From positions 3,223,083-3,287,082 of the forward strand of contig NZ_AP018207.1 of the NCBI RefSeq assembly GCF_002367995.1: DNA of 64,000 nt, in the 5' to 3' direction. Within the stretch, counting starts at the first letter, position 1; each line of letters begins with the position of its first letter. Positions 1-8,700 of the stretch are shown piece after piece. The translations under genes were made by a program, and so were the position numbers. The notes beneath the pieces are model-generated. The model did not search any database and had not been told where the DNA came from. It worked only from the letters and a program-made list of their open reading frames with translations. Source of the stretch: Calothrix brevissima NIES-22. Its GTDB lineage: Bacteria; Cyanobacteriota; Cyanobacteriia; Cyanobacteriales; Nostocaceae.

Positions 1-1243
1 CTTTCAATCTCGCTTCTAAATCTGTCCGCGTCCGAGAAATTGCTTCATCTAACAAATCCCGTAACCTCACAGTATCTCCAGAACGAGTTTTAAATTTCTT
101 CCCATCTTCCCCTAGCACCAAACCAAAAGGAACATGAATTAATTCCACATCATCAGGAATCCATCCGGCTTTACGTGCTACTTGAAAGAATTGGGAAAAG
201 TGGTTTGATTGTCCAGCATCTGTAACATAAATTATCCGCTTCGCTTCATCTTTTTGAATCCGGTAGCGTAAGGCGGCTAAATCTGTTGTCGCGTAGTTAT
301 AACCACCATCAGATTTTTGCACAATTAACGGCAAAGGTTCACCTTCTCTGTTGGTAAATCCTTCGACAAATACACATTTTGCGCCTTGATTTTCTACCAG
401 CAATCCAGATTTTTCTAAATCTTCCACAATTCCTGGTAGTAAAGGATTATAAAAAGATTCGCCCCGTTCTTGGACATCAACATCTAGTAAATCGTAAATT
501 ACTTGAAATTCATGTCTTGATTGTTCGCACAGCAATTTCCAAGCATGGATTGTATCTTCCGCACCAGCTTGTAATTTGACAACTTCTTGTCTCGCTGTTT
601 CTTGAAATGCTTCATCTGCATCAAAGCGTTGTTTAGCTTTGCGGTAAAAGCTAACTAAATCGCCAATATCTAAAGCATTTGCAGTAGTTAAAGCTTCTGG
701 GTAAACTTCTCTGAGATAGGCGATTAACATCCCAAATTGAGTACCCCAATCACCGACATGATTTAACCGCAAAACATCATGTCCGAGAAATTCTAAAATT
801 CGGGCAATACTATCACCAATAATAGTAGAACGTAAATGCCCAACGTGCATTTCCTTCGCAATATTCGGACTGGAAAAATCAACAATTTCGCGCTGTGGTG
901 TTTTTGCAGTTGGTACACCTAAGCGCGAATCTGCGTGAATTGCATTGATTTGTGCTTCCAGGTATGTGGGTTTCAGCTTGAGATTGATAAACCCAGGCCC
1001 AGCAATCTCTGGCGGTTCGCAGATTTCGGATACATCTAGATTATCCGCGATCGCAGTGGCAATTTGCCTTGGTTGCTTTCCTAATCTTTTACTCAAAGAT
1101 AAAGCCACATTCGCCTGATAATCTCCAAACTTCGGATTGCTAGCAGTCACCAAAATCGGATCTACTCCAGCATAATCAGCGCCAAACGCAGCCACCAAGG
1201 CCTGTGCAAATTGATGTTTTAGTTTTTCTTGTGTAGCGTTCAT
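1..1243 (-). CDS. argS: Arginyl-tRNA synthetase, partial (3' end beyond the window)
   Basis: This class I aminoacyl-tRNA synthetase charges tRNA-Arg in the cytoplasm. The ATG at 1243-1241 opens a frame that runs without a stop to position 1, so about 414 codons are present and the C-terminal anticodon-binding part is missing. The N-terminal tRNA-binding Add-1 region is followed by the HIGH-type signature HVGH in a [17 protein letters not shown] context, and nearer the window edge by GKKFKTRSG, which takes the place of KMSKS in ArgRS enzymes. It is a housekeeping gene with no clear operon partner visible here. Identification is secure. Confidence 0.95.
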   Translation of the reverse strand, partial: MNATQEKLKHQFAQALVAAFGADYAGVDPILVTASNPKFGDYQANVALSLSKRLGKQPRQIATAIADNLDVSEICEPPEIAGPGFINLKLKPTYLEAQINAIHADSRLGVPTAKTPQREIVDFSSPNIAKEMHVGHLRSTIIGDSIARILEFLGHDVLRLNHVGDWGTQFGMLIAYLREVYPEALTTANALDIGDLVSFYRKAKQRFDADEAFQETARQEVVKLQAGAEDTIHAWKLLCEQSRHEFQVIYDLLDVDVQERGESFYNPLLPGIVEDLEKSGLLVENQGAKCVFVEGFTNREGEPLPLIVQKSDGGYNYATTDLAALRYRIQKDEAKRIIYVTDAGQSNHFSQFFQVARKAGWIPDDVELIHVPFGLVLGEDGKKFKTRSGDTVRLRDLLDEAISRTRTDLEARLK

Positions 1244-1453
1244 ATATAAATGTTATCTGTGACAGGCGGAATGTGACTGTTGAAAGGTACATATTCTCAG
1301 GAGCTTGATTATTTTAACCTTAAAATATAGCCACCTACTCTAACTCAAGACTGTCATGGTACAGTACAAGCCCCTTGAGTGTCTGCCATCCGCAGCAGAA
1401 CTCCCCGACTCTGATGACACCCCGATAGATAACGAACTTTGACAATCTCCGTC

Positions 1454-1675
1454 CTATAAGGGCGAAGATTCTTCAATCATAGACCCAACTTGCTCAGACA
1501 GGATTACTCCTGCATGACTAGAGGTCGAATCTCCTGAAGCGTTAATACTGTGCAATCTGAGGCGCAAAGCGATCGCTCTCAGTTTGGTTCGATGTGGTAC
1601 TTGATCTGCACAACTGAGTTCTTTTAGTGTCAGGTCTTCTTCAGCAGTTAGTATTATTCTTAACGCACTAGGCAT
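1454..1675 (-). pseudogene. IS630-type transposase N-terminal fragment
   Basis: A 73-codon frame whose first 38 or so residues (MPSALRIILTAEEDLTLKEL..., then RTKLRAIALRL) resemble the helix-turn-helix start of IS630-family transposases common in Nostoc. After that point the sequence no longer looks like a transposase and stops early, so the HTH continuation and the whole DDE catalytic domain are absent. It lies head to head with a truncated aldo/keto reductase tail starting at about 1690. I read it as debris of an insertion followed by deletion. The second half may come from another repeat family. Confidence 0.55.
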
Positions 1676-1689
1676 AAGCTATCACTTAA

Positions 1690-1953
1690 TTTCTGCACTC
1701 TGGTTCCCTACTTACCAAGCATCCGACATGGGAAATTAAACCACCCACCGCCGCAGATTGTTATCGTTACGCGCTCAATCATCCTGCTGTAACAGTAGCG
1801 CTTACTGCACCCAAAACTCCCCAGGAATTGCAAGCAAACCTCAGGGTTTTAAATCCTCCCCCTCTTTCCCCTGAAGAAATCGCACGCTGGCGAGAATATG
1901 GCGACTTAATTTATGGTACAGGGCAAGATGCTTTTGATACGCAATGGGTTTAA
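1690..1953 (+). pseudogene. Aldo/keto reductase C-terminal remnant
   Basis: Reading the frame that ends at the TAA at 1951-1953 gives about 87 residues with no start codon of their own: TWEIKPPTAADCYRYALNHP, then VTVALTAPKTPQEL and EEIARWREYGDLIYG. This is the C-terminal end of a cyanobacterial aldo/keto reductase, from the last barrel helices to the terminus. The upstream three quarters of the gene, including the catalytic Asp/Tyr/Lys/His, are missing, and a stop at 1687-1689 closes the frame beside the IS630 fragment. It is a dead gene remnant. The intact aldo/keto reductase at 35.9 kb is a different protein. Confidence 0.65.
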
Positions 1954-2016
1954 TTGCGGAAAGCTGGATTTCGTTTGTGTAGTAATAAATCATACCAGTT
2001 GCAAAGTGCGATCGCT

Positions 2017-2394
2017 ATGAGAACTAATCGTCCTTGGATATTTGTATTTTGGGTTTATTTGACGATTTTAATGTCCATTTCCCTATCAGCTTATTTAAAA
2101 ATCATTCCTACTGAAATTGCCCAATTTCCTCATTACGATACAATTTTGCATTTTCTGTTATTAGGTATCGCCGCATTTGTCAGTCATTTAGCCTTTAACA
2201 AAGTTAAATTTAACATTGGGAATATTGCTCTACCAATTGCGCCGATGATTGTTATATTGTTTTGTTTAATTGACGAAATCATTCAACATTTCGTCCCCTA
2301 TCGTTCAGCCGATCCAGTTGATTTATTAGCTGACTTTTGCGGTATTGTATTATTTACTTGGTTAGCAGAAAAGAAAAATTTGCGCCAAGCTTAA
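2017..2394 (+). CDS. VanZ-like family membrane protein
   Basis: A small integral membrane protein of about 125 residues with four predicted hydrophobic segments. It has the VanZ-family pattern: an Asp/His-bearing segment (YDTILHFLLLG), an acidic LIDEIIQ in the third helix and a DPVDLLADFCG segment before the last helix. VanZ proteins are named after the teicoplanin-resistance factor, but in cyanobacteria their role is unknown. I start at the ATG at 2017 (MRTNRPWIF); a TTG at 1954 directly after the preceding stop would add 21 polar residues unlike the family. The gene follows the aldo/keto reductase remnant, so it may have lost its original promoter context. Confidence 0.75.
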   Translation: MRTNRPWIFVFWVYLTILMSISLSAYLKIIPTEIAQFPHYDTILHFLLLGIAAFVSHLAFNKVKFNIGNIALPIAPMIVILFCLIDEIIQHFVPYRSADPVDLLADFCGIVLFTWLAEKKNLRQA

Positions 2395-2432
2395 TTTCCA
2401 ATTCCCATTCTTTCAAGTAATGGGAAAAACTT

Positions 2433-2517
2433 ATTTTTCTCTCTGCGTCTCTGTGTCTCTGCGGTTTAAAAATTATTTATTTAACCACAGAGGCGCAGAG
2501 AACACAGAGATAAGAGA
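2433..2517. repeat. Inverted repeat of the CTCTGCGTCTCTGTG family
   Basis: The left arm at about 2439-2468 (CTCTGCGTCTCTGTGTCTCT...) is nearly complementary to the right arm at about 2482-2511 (ACCACAGAGGCGCAGAG...), separated by a short A/T-rich loop. The same motif is a widespread dispersed intergenic repeat in cyanobacteria. It could fold in RNA between the VanZ-like gene and the porin, which converge here, and so might act as a bidirectional transcription end. Confidence 0.55.
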
Positions 2518-2561
2518 ATAAGACTTACGCACCGTATACAAATTCTTGGCGTACTTGGCGT

Positions 2562-2607
2562 CTTCTCTGCGAGACGCTGCGCGTTCACGTAGTGTCTCGC
2601 AGAGAAG
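2562..2607. repeat. 14-bp perfect hairpin just beyond the porin stop codon
   Basis: Arms at 2562-2575 (CTTCTCTGCGAGAC) and 2594-2607 (GTCTCGCAGAGAAG) are exactly complementary around an 18-nt centre. It ends five bases before the stop of the minus-strand porin gene. The arm sequence belongs to a dispersed cyanobacterial repeat, but its place suggests it also protects or ends the porin mRNA. There is no T-run, so it is not a classical intrinsic terminator. Confidence 0.55.
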
Positions 2608-2612
2608 GCGGT

Positions 2613-4211
2613 TTAAAAATCGAAAGTTGTCCGCAACAATCCTACATATTGAGTATCATTATTACTATTATTTTCCGGGTTAAGAATTACCCAAAACCCA
2701 GGAGTTACAGAAATATTGTCATGAATTCGCCAACGATAAAAAGCTTCAATATGGTAAGAGTTATCGCTTTCCTCACGAACATCACTATGAGAAACACGCG
2801 GCGGTAAACCAAAAAGAATACCTGGTAAATTACCCCTACCGCCAACATCAGGAAACGTCATTCCAATCGCGCCAAACCAAGCATTAGCACTATCACCATT
2901 ATTCACAAATAGCGAATCTGTACTACCCCTACCATTAGAAATATCACTGAAACCAGAATTCTTCGCAGTTGCCCAAATATACCCGCCCCATGCATGTACT
3001 TGAAAATTGGGAGAAAAGCGATAATATCCTTGCGCACCAACAATACTGTTAGAGGTAGCAATGCTGTTACCAAAAGGCGAGATAGATAAAGCGCTACCTC
3101 TACTGCCTGTAATATCCACAGTACCAGCAGGGCTATATCCATGAGAGTAAGCAACACCAATTGCGCCTTGTTTACCGTAGTAAACCAGATGCGCCAATGC
3201 ATTGTAACCACCATCAAATAAACCATTTTGAGGTGCTGGATTATTGGGACTGTTAGCTAAATAACCGAGAGTTAACACCAAGTCATTGCTAATCTTCCAG
3301 TTAACTGCACCACCGCCCCCACCTCGTTCAAACAGCAGACTATTCTTACCAAATAGTGAGGGAATACCATTACCATCATCAGCAACTGTCGCCGGAGTGA
3401 CGTTGTCTGTGATGTCGTTGTAGCCAATACCCACCGGGCCGATAACAAAGGATAGAGACTCGCTAACAGGAAAGTAGTAACGGATGTGGGGTACAAACAA
3501 TGTATTGTTACTATCATTATCAAAGTTTAAGCGCGTCATTCCCGTACCGCTAGCAGCAGCAATTTGGCTGACACCATTAGGATTGGCAAAGTTGCCAAAC
3601 TCTAGTCGGACTCGCAATAAATCTTTGCCTGTAAAACTACTTTCTAACTGCAAACGACCGCGAGTAGCAAAGAAGGGGTTAGATTCATCGCGCGTACCCC
3701 CAACTTTATTACCAAAGGTATCGCTAATGGCGGTAATAATTTGCGCATTTAACTTGGTAGTTGTGGAAAATTGTTGTTGTTCTAAAGTTGATGTCCGCGC
3801 TTCTATACTATCGACTCGTCCGCGTAGAGTTGCTAGTTCTGTTGCAAAGTCTTGTTGTAACTTTTGCAACACAGCTAAATCTTCTTTCTGAACTAAATCG
3901 CTGGTAGCTGTGGCGATTAATTCATTAATTCTATCCAAGCAAGCATTTAAACCTGCGGCAAATTCATAACGAGTTAAAGCACGATTTCCGCGATAAGTAG
4001 AATTGGGATAACCTGCAATACAACCATAGCGTTCAACTAATGATTGCAATGCAGCAAAAGCCCAATCGCTTGGTTCCACATCTGAGAATTGAGAAACTGA
4101 TGTGACTTGTTCTTGTAATGTATTAAATTCAGCATCTATTGTATCTGCTGCCCAAACTGCTGGAGATGCTAAAAATAAAAGTAGAAAACTGCACCAAGAA
4201 TGTTTCAGCAT
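2613..4211 (-). CDS. SLH-domain porin of the OprB family (iron uptake porin type)
   Basis: An outer-membrane channel protein of 532 residues. It has a signal peptide (about residues 1-21, ending AVWAA), an S-layer-homology domain at about 40-100 (FSDVEPSDWAFAALQSL, RGNRALTRYEFAAGLN) that anchors it to peptidoglycan, a coiled-coil stretch at about 105-150, and a long beta-barrel OprB-type region ending in the aromatic F-D-F typical of outer-membrane beta-barrels. Cyanobacteria carry many such SomA-like proteins; several are annotated as iron uptake porins and are thought to pass inorganic ions and small solutes. Substrate cannot be told from sequence. It is transcribed alone. Confidence 0.85.
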   Translation of the reverse strand: MLKHSWCSFLLLFLASPAVWAADTIDAEFNTLQEQVTSVSQFSDVEPSDWAFAALQSLVERYGCIAGYPNSTYRGNRALTRYEFAAGLNACLDRINELIATATSDLVQKEDLAVLQKLQQDFATELATLRGRVDSIEARTSTLEQQQFSTTTKLNAQIITAISDTFGNKVGGTRDESNPFFATRGRLQLESSFTGKDLLRVRLEFGNFANPNGVSQIAAASGTGMTRLNFDNDSNNTLFVPHIRYYFPVSESLSFVIGPVGIGYNDITDNVTPATVADDGNGIPSLFGKNSLLFERGGGGGAVNWKISNDLVLTLGYLANSPNNPAPQNGLFDGGYNALAHLVYYGKQGAIGVAYSHGYSPAGTVDITGSRGSALSISPFGNSIATSNSIVGAQGYYRFSPNFQVHAWGGYIWATAKNSGFSDISNGRGSTDSLFVNNGDSANAWFGAIGMTFPDVGGRGNLPGILFGLPPRVSHSDVREESDNSYHIEAFYRWRIHDNISVTPGFWVILNPENNSNNDTQYVGLLRTTFDF

Positions 4212-4667
4212 TGGATTTATGATGGTATTTGATATGAGAAAAAACTGGGTTTCTCTTGATTGTCTAAGCTCAAGAGATTGCGATTAATATCTGCGGCGTT
4301 GTCTGAAATGGGATGAAGTAACGAACCGCTAAGACGCGAAGTACGCAAAGAAGAGTTTTTTGAGAGCGAAAAAGAAAGACTCTTCTTGCAAATATGCAAG
4401 GAATATAGCAATCCTAAATCATTGGTGAAATTTGCTAATTCTCCTTTTTTCTCTAATCCTTGGCGTACTTGGCGTCTTGGCGGTTCATCAAAAAAAAATA
4501 TTTTTTTAAAACTACGCAAAAATACCAAAAATTATTAATTTATTGAACCGCCAAGAACGCCAAGACGCCAAGAATTTTTAGGATGTGGGTAAGTTCTGTG
4601 AACTCTTGAGATGAAGATAAAAGGGAAGAAGAGTTAAAAAGATAACTATTCATCCCTTCAATTTGTT
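4212..4667. other. Repeat-bearing intergenic region
   Basis: About 450 bases between the porin and the sugar permease genes, without a convincing gene. It contains three copies of the ACCGCCAAGACGCCAAG dispersed repeat family (about 4322-4350, 4459-4487 and 4544-4572); the last two form a long hairpin. A 103-codon frame here is made largely of this repeat and is not believed. The upstream part probably carries the porin promoter on the minus strand, but I cannot place it. Confidence 0.6.
4459..4572. repeat. Long inverted repeat with 29-nt arms
   Basis: The left arm at 4459-4487 (CTTGGCGTACTTGGCGTCTT...) and the right arm at 4544-4572 (TGAACCGCCAAGAACGCC...) are complementary along almost their full length, allowing one single-base bulge on each side. 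The centre contains runs of A and T. It is built from the common ACCGCCAAGACGCCAAG cyanobacterial repeat in two opposite copies. Confidence 0.6.
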
Positions 4668-5663
4668 TTATCGTCGAGAACGTCTGCGCAATCTATCAAT
4701 CATAACTGCGGCAATAATTACCAAACCTTTGACAACTAATTGCCAGAAGTAAGACATATTCAACAGAGTTAAACCATTGTTGAGTACAGCAATAATTAAT
4801 GCACCAAGAAGTGTACCGCCAATTGTACCGATACCGCCTGTGAAACTGGTTCCACCGAGAATTACAGCCGCGATCGCATCTAGTTCATAACCCTGTCCTA
4901 ACATACCGGTGGCACTATACAAGCGGCTGGCGCTCATAATTCCGGCTAAACCTGCGAGTAATCCACTCACGCCATAAACAAACAGCATGACGCGATTGAC
5001 TTTGATACCTGTTAATCTGGCGGCTCTTTCGTTACCACCTACGGCGTAAATTTGTACACCTAATACTGTTTGTCTCAGTACAAACCAACTCACAGCCACA
5101 GTCAACAAAGCAATGATTACTAGCCAGGGAAGGGGGCCGACATAGCTGTTACCTATCCAAGCAAAGTTGATATTTCGGTTAATTACTGTTGTACCATTAG
5201 CAACTAAGAATGCTGCACCACGCAGGGCAGTTAAAGAACCCAAGGTGACAATAAATGGCGGTACATCTAAAAAGGTAATTAACGCACCGTTGAGCAAACC
5301 TAACAGCAATCCGGTGACTAAAGCCGCAGGAACAGCTAGCCAACCTAACGCCGGGAGTAGAGATACTAATACCGCAACTACCGCAGAAACAGCCAAGATT
5401 GAACCGACGGAAAGGTCAATACCTCCCGTAAGAATCACAAAGGTCATCCCCGTTGCCAGGACAATATTAATTGAAGCCTGACGCAAGATGTTGACGGCGT
5501 TACCTGCTGTCATAAAATTAGGACTCAGCAGCGCAAATAGAATGCAGATAATTACCAAAATCGGTAAAATTCCGGCAACTTGCAGCAGATTGTTGATGGA
5601 TTTGCGCTGGCGTTGGGAATTCTCGTTTGGTCTTCTGTTGACTGGTCTTAAGGTTTGACTCAT
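4668..5663 (-). CDS. Sugar ABC transporter permease (RbsC/FrtC type)
   Basis: The inner-membrane permease of a CUT2-class carbohydrate importer, 331 residues with 8-10 hydrophobic segments. Family signatures include [20 protein letters not shown] near residue 77 and the loop [15 protein letters not shown] facing the ATPase. The start ATG overlaps the stop of the upstream ATPase gene (ATGA), so the two are translationally coupled. Together with the ATPase and lipoprotein upstream it forms a full importer. Annotation pipelines would call it ribose permease, but with no ribokinase nearby and a LacI regulator beside it the set looks more like the fructose transporter frtRABC of Anabaena and Nostoc. 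The sugar is an inference. Confidence 0.88.
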   Translation of the reverse strand: MSQTLRPVNRRPNENSQRQRKSINNLLQVAGILPILVIICILFALLSPNFMTAGNAVNILRQASINIVLATGMTFVILTGGIDLSVGSILAVSAVVAVLVSLLPALGWLAVPAALVTGLLLGLLNGALITFLDVPPFIVTLGSLTALRGAAFLVANGTTVINRNINFAWIGNSYVGPLPWLVIIALLTVAVSWFVLRQTVLGVQIYAVGGNERAARLTGIKVNRVMLFVYGVSGLLAGLAGIMSASRLYSATGMLGQGYELDAIAAVILGGTSFTGGIGTIGGTLLGALIIAVLNNGLTLLNMSYFWQLVVKGLVIIAAVMIDRLRRRSRR

Positions 5664-7213
5664 GATGCTAGTACCTCCGATGCTCCTGTTGCATAGTGCA
5701 TAATGTTTTCTTGGCTAATTTCTTTACCGGGGCTGTTGTCTAGTTCACCGACTAACTCCCCTTCGCGCATGACTAAAACGCGATCGCTCATCCCCACAAT
5801 TTCTGGTAGTTCGCTGGAAACCATGAGAATTGCAACCCCTTGGGCGGCTAAATCGCTGATAATTCGGTAAATTTCGCTTTTAGCACCGATATCTACGCCC
5901 CTGGTCGGTTCATCTAGCATCAAGACTCTAGGATTAATCGCCAACCACCTGGCTAGTAAGAGTTTTTGCTGATTTCCCCCGGAAAGATCTACGGCGCGAA
6001 TTTCTAAGTTAGCTAGGCGGATATGAAAGTTTTCGACTGCATCCGCAGCAATTTTATTGACTGAAGCCCAATTAACAATGCCACTTCTAGCATCTTGCTT
6101 GAGTCTATTAAGGCCAATATTCTTGCGGGAACTCATTTCCAGAAATAAACCTTGGTCTTTGCGATCTTCTGGGACATAGCCAATACCAACAGCGATCGCA
6201 TCACTGGGAGAATTAATTTCGACTTTTTTACCGTTGAGCAATACTTCACCGCTAACTTTGCGATCGGCTCCAAAAATTAACCGAGATACCTCTGTCCTTC
6301 CCGCACCCACTAACCCAGATAATCCAAGAATTTCCCCTGCACGCAGTTGAAAGCTGGCGGGTTTAACTTTGCGCCCATCGCTAATATTTCGCACTTCCAG
6401 CACCACCGCACCGGGATTGGTTTGGCGTTGATGTTCGTAAAAATCCTGCATCGAACGACCAACCATCATCTGTACCAAGCGCTGAGGCGTAATTTCTTCT
6501 CGCGTCAAACTGCCAATATATTGACCATCCCGCAACACGCTAATGCGGTCAGCCAAGGCATAGATTTCTTCCATGCGGTGACTAATATAGATAATGGCAA
6601 TACCATCGTTGCGCAGTTTGCGAATTACCTCAAACAACCGTTCAGTCTCTCGATCAGATAAAGCGGCTGTTGGTTCATCCATCACCAAAATCCGGCTGTT
6701 ATCTTTTAGCGCCCTCGCAATTTCTACTTGCTGCTGTTCCGCGATCGCTAAAGTACCGACAATATCCGTAGGTGCAAAACTCGCCCCCAAGCTATCTAAT
6801 ACCCGCCGGGCTTCGAGTTCCATACCTTTACGGTCTAAAAATTGACCTTTTTGCAACTCGCTACCCATAAACATGTTTTCGGTAACAGTTAAATTGGGTG
6901 CAACGTTCAATTCCTGATAAATCAGATTAATCCCGGCTTGTCTGGCTGTACCCGGATCGGTAATTTTCACCGCTTGACCATTAATCCAAATCTCGCCATC
7001 ATCAGCAATATAAGCCCCCGCCAGGATTTTCATCAAAGTGCTTTTACCAGCACCATTTTCACCCATCAAGGCGTGAACTTCACCCGGATAAATAGTCAAA
7101 TTCACACCTTGCAAAGCCGGGACACCATGAAATCGTTTAGCAATCCCGCGCATTTCTAAGACAGGGCTAGCCGTCGCGGGCGGAGAAAAATCTCTTTCAA
7201 TATTTGTTGTCAT
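5660..7213 (-). CDS. Sugar ABC transporter ATPase with two nucleotide-binding domains (RbsA/FrtB type)
   Basis: A 517-residue CUT2-type ATPase. The first domain carries an intact Walker A (GENGAGKST, about residue 52) and Walker B ([13 protein letters not shown]). The second domain shows the degenerate P-loop usual in this family (GLVGAGRTE) but a good LSGGNQQK signature and [12 protein letters not shown]. Two sites thus sit on one chain, as in RbsA, XylG and MglA. It energises sugar uptake through the permease whose gene overlaps its 3' end by four bases. The upstream binding-protein gene ends 89 bases away, across a tandem repeat. Confidence 0.92.
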   Translation of the reverse strand: MTTNIERDFSPPATASPVLEMRGIAKRFHGVPALQGVNLTIYPGEVHALMGENGAGKSTLMKILAGAYIADDGEIWINGQAVKITDPGTARQAGINLIYQELNVAPNLTVTENMFMGSELQKGQFLDRKGMELEARRVLDSLGASFAPTDIVGTLAIAEQQQVEIARALKDNSRILVMDEPTAALSDRETERLFEVIRKLRNDGIAIIYISHRMEEIYALADRISVLRDGQYIGSLTREEITPQRLVQMMVGRSMQDFYEHQRQTNPGAVVLEVRNISDGRKVKPASFQLRAGEILGLSGLVGAGRTEVSRLIFGADRKVSGEVLLNGKKVEINSPSDAIAVGIGYVPEDRKDQGLFLEMSSRKNIGLNRLKQDARSGIVNWASVNKIAADAVENFHIRLANLEIRAVDLSGGNQQKLLLARWLAINPRVLMLDEPTRGVDIGAKSEIYRIISDLAAQGVAILMVSSELPEIVGMSDRVLVMREGELVGELDNSPGKEISQENIMHYATGASEVLAS

Positions 7214-7260
7214 AAATAATCAGTCGTAAATACCGAGTTGCTTGCAAAATTCAAAATTAT

Positions 7261-7300
7261 TTTTGACTTTTGACTTTTGACTTTTGACTTTTGACTTTTT
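7261..7300. repeat. Tandem heptamer TTTTGAC, five copies
   Basis: Five near-exact copies of TTTTGAC lie between the binding-protein stop and the ATPase start. It is one of the heptameric short tandem repeats typical of heterocyst-forming cyanobacteria. It separates two cistrons of the same operon and may affect RNA structure or processing there. Confidence 0.75.
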
Positions 7301-7302
7301 CC

Positions 7303-8349
7303 CTACCACCCAGTCGAAGTACTGACATTCTCTTTGGTAATCAACTTGGCGGGTATCAAAATGTTGGGTGATGCTGGTTTTTTGCCATTCAAGATGTCGT
7401 TACCTACTTGAACCGCTTTGACAGTCATCCCTCTGGGGTTTTGGGTAGCTGTGGCTGCATAAAGGCTATCTTTAATAGCGATCGCTTCTAAGGCTTCCGG
7501 TGCGCCGTCAACTCCCACAATAAAAAAGTCTCTGCGTTTGGCTTGGTTAGCAGCTAAATCTACACCCACACCACTAGGATCGTTGATGGCAAAGACAGCA
7601 TCAATTTTGGGGAAAGTTACTAGCAAATCGCTCATTACTCTCAATCCCCCATCGCGGCTACCTTCGGCATTTTGGTCTTTAGAAAGTAGTTTGATATTGG
7701 GATATTTAGCTAACACTTTCAAGCAACCATCCACGCGCTGAATGACTGAAGTTACTGGCGGCCCGTTAACTATCACGACATTGCCTTTACCTTTGAGGCG
7801 ATCGGCAATATATTGACAGCTAATTTCTCCAGCTTGCAAATTATTAGTAGTAACTGTAGCATCTACTTCTGCTTCTACAGGTGTATCTACTGCAATCACA
7901 ATTGTCCCTGCTTTTCTGGCTTGCTCCACAGCCGGTCTGATACCTTTACTATCAGCAGCATTGAGAACAATCAAGTCAGTATTCGCCGCCACAAAATTTT
8001 CTATTTGATTAAATTGCTGATTTAAGTCATAGCCGCTAGAAACTACAGTGACTTTGACATCATTACCACCAATTTTTTGCGCTTCTTTCTCCGCACCTTT
8101 AGCCATGACTACGAAGAAAGGATTGCTTAAATCGCCTAAAGTTACACCAACAGCACGTAATTTGCGATTGCGATCGCTCTTATTAGTCTGCGTACTTGTA
8201 TCAGTAACGTTTTTTGTATTAGTTGTATCCGTATTAGTTGCTGTATCGCTATTAGGAGCTACGTTTGTACAGCTAACCAGCGTACCGCTAACAATACTTA
8301 ATAAAGTAGCTGCCACACCTGAAGTCAAAGGAATTTTTTTCACATTCAT
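7303..8349 (-). CDS. Sugar-binding lipoprotein of an ABC importer (RbsB/FrtA type)
   Basis: The periplasmic receptor of the importer. A signal peptide ends in a lipobox (L24-V-S-C27), so the mature protein is a lipoprotein at the inner membrane. A Thr/Asn/Asp-rich linker (about 28-60) leads into a periplasmic-binding-protein-like I fold: GVTLGDLSNPFFVVMAKGAE near 70, then VAANTDLIVLNAADS and PKIDAVFAINDPSGVG, all typical of ribose/fructose/galactose binders. It is first in the operon and faces the divergently transcribed LacI-type gene. By analogy with frtA, fructose is the leading guess for ligand, followed by ribose. Confidence 0.88.
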   Translation of the reverse strand: MNVKKIPLTSGVAATLLSIVSGTLVSCTNVAPNSDTATNTDTTNTKNVTDTSTQTNKSDRNRKLRAVGVTLGDLSNPFFVVMAKGAEKEAQKIGGNDVKVTVVSSGYDLNQQFNQIENFVAANTDLIVLNAADSKGIRPAVEQARKAGTIVIAVDTPVEAEVDATVTTNNLQAGEISCQYIADRLKGKGNVVIVNGPPVTSVIQRVDGCLKVLAKYPNIKLLSKDQNAEGSRDGGLRVMSDLLVTFPKIDAVFAINDPSGVGVDLAANQAKRRDFFIVGVDGAPEALEAIAIKDSLYAATATQNPRGMTVKAVQVGNDILNGKKPASPNILIPAKLITKENVSTSTGW

Positions 8350-8603
8350 CTAATCCTATAACGCATTTAAATTCAACAAAAATCAGCAGAATATAAATCA
8401 CGCTTGCTATGAATTAGAAACGCCTTTCATCCCATAAGGGTTTTAAGATTTCTCCCCAATATTTGGGGTATACCCAGGAAAATACAAGGTTTTCTAGATG
8501 TCTTTCACATTAGACGTAAATTTTAAAAGTCATCACCATCGGAAGGCTTAAACTAGGGCTTGGTTATTTTAATTTTTGTTAAACATCTTGTTGATGAGAC
8601 TTC

Positions 8604-8619
8604 ATGCACAGGTGTGCAT
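8604..8619. promoter_or_regulatory. Operator 1 for the LacI-type regulator
   Basis: ATGCACA-GG-TGTGCAT has perfect 7-base arms. Its reverse complement matches the second site at 8638-8653 in 15 of 16 positions. The two centres are 34 bases apart, about three helical turns, which fits cooperative binding or a small loop by a LacI-family dimer or tetramer. Assigning it to the adjacent regulator is inference. Confidence 0.65.
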
Positions 8620-8637
8620 AGCTGCTAATTTTTATTC

Positions 8638-8653
8638 TTGCACACCTGTGCAT
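8638..8653. promoter_or_regulatory. Operator 2, overlapping a likely -35 box
   Basis: TTGCACA-CC-TGTGCAT repeats operator 1 in the opposite sense with one mismatch. Its left end supplies a candidate -35 element (TTGCAC, 8638-8643) for the regulator gene, so binding here should block that promoter and give autoregulation. Confidence 0.6.
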
Positions 8654-8665
8654 AAAAACTATGTT
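8638..8665 (+). promoter_or_regulatory. Candidate sigma-70 promoter of the LacI-type gene
   Basis: TTGCAC (8638-8643) and TATGTT (8660-8665) are spaced by 16 bases, and the start codon at 8701 lies 35 bases after the -10 box. The -35 box lies within operator 2. Motif match only; no transcription start is known. Confidence 0.45.
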
Positions 8666-8700
8666 AAGTTTAATTACGTCACCTCCAACAATCTGTAAAT

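Larger units (their letters stand above)
8350..8700. promoter_or_regulatory. Divergent control region of the sugar operon and its regulator
   Basis: This 351-base spacer separates the divergent binding-protein and LacI-type genes. It holds two near-identical 16-base operators near the regulator (described separately), a perfect dyad CCCCAA-TAT-TTGGGG at 8454-8468, and a 10-base palindrome GGGTATACCC at 8466-8475 nearer the transporter gene. The last two would lie in the transporter promoter or leader. No coding frame is present. Confidence 0.6.

Noticed and set aside
4217-4528. 103-codon minus-strand frame before the porin
   Set aside because: Its translation (PPRRQVRQGLE...) is made of the ACCGCCAAGACGCCAAG repeat family; it has no family resemblance or ribosome site.
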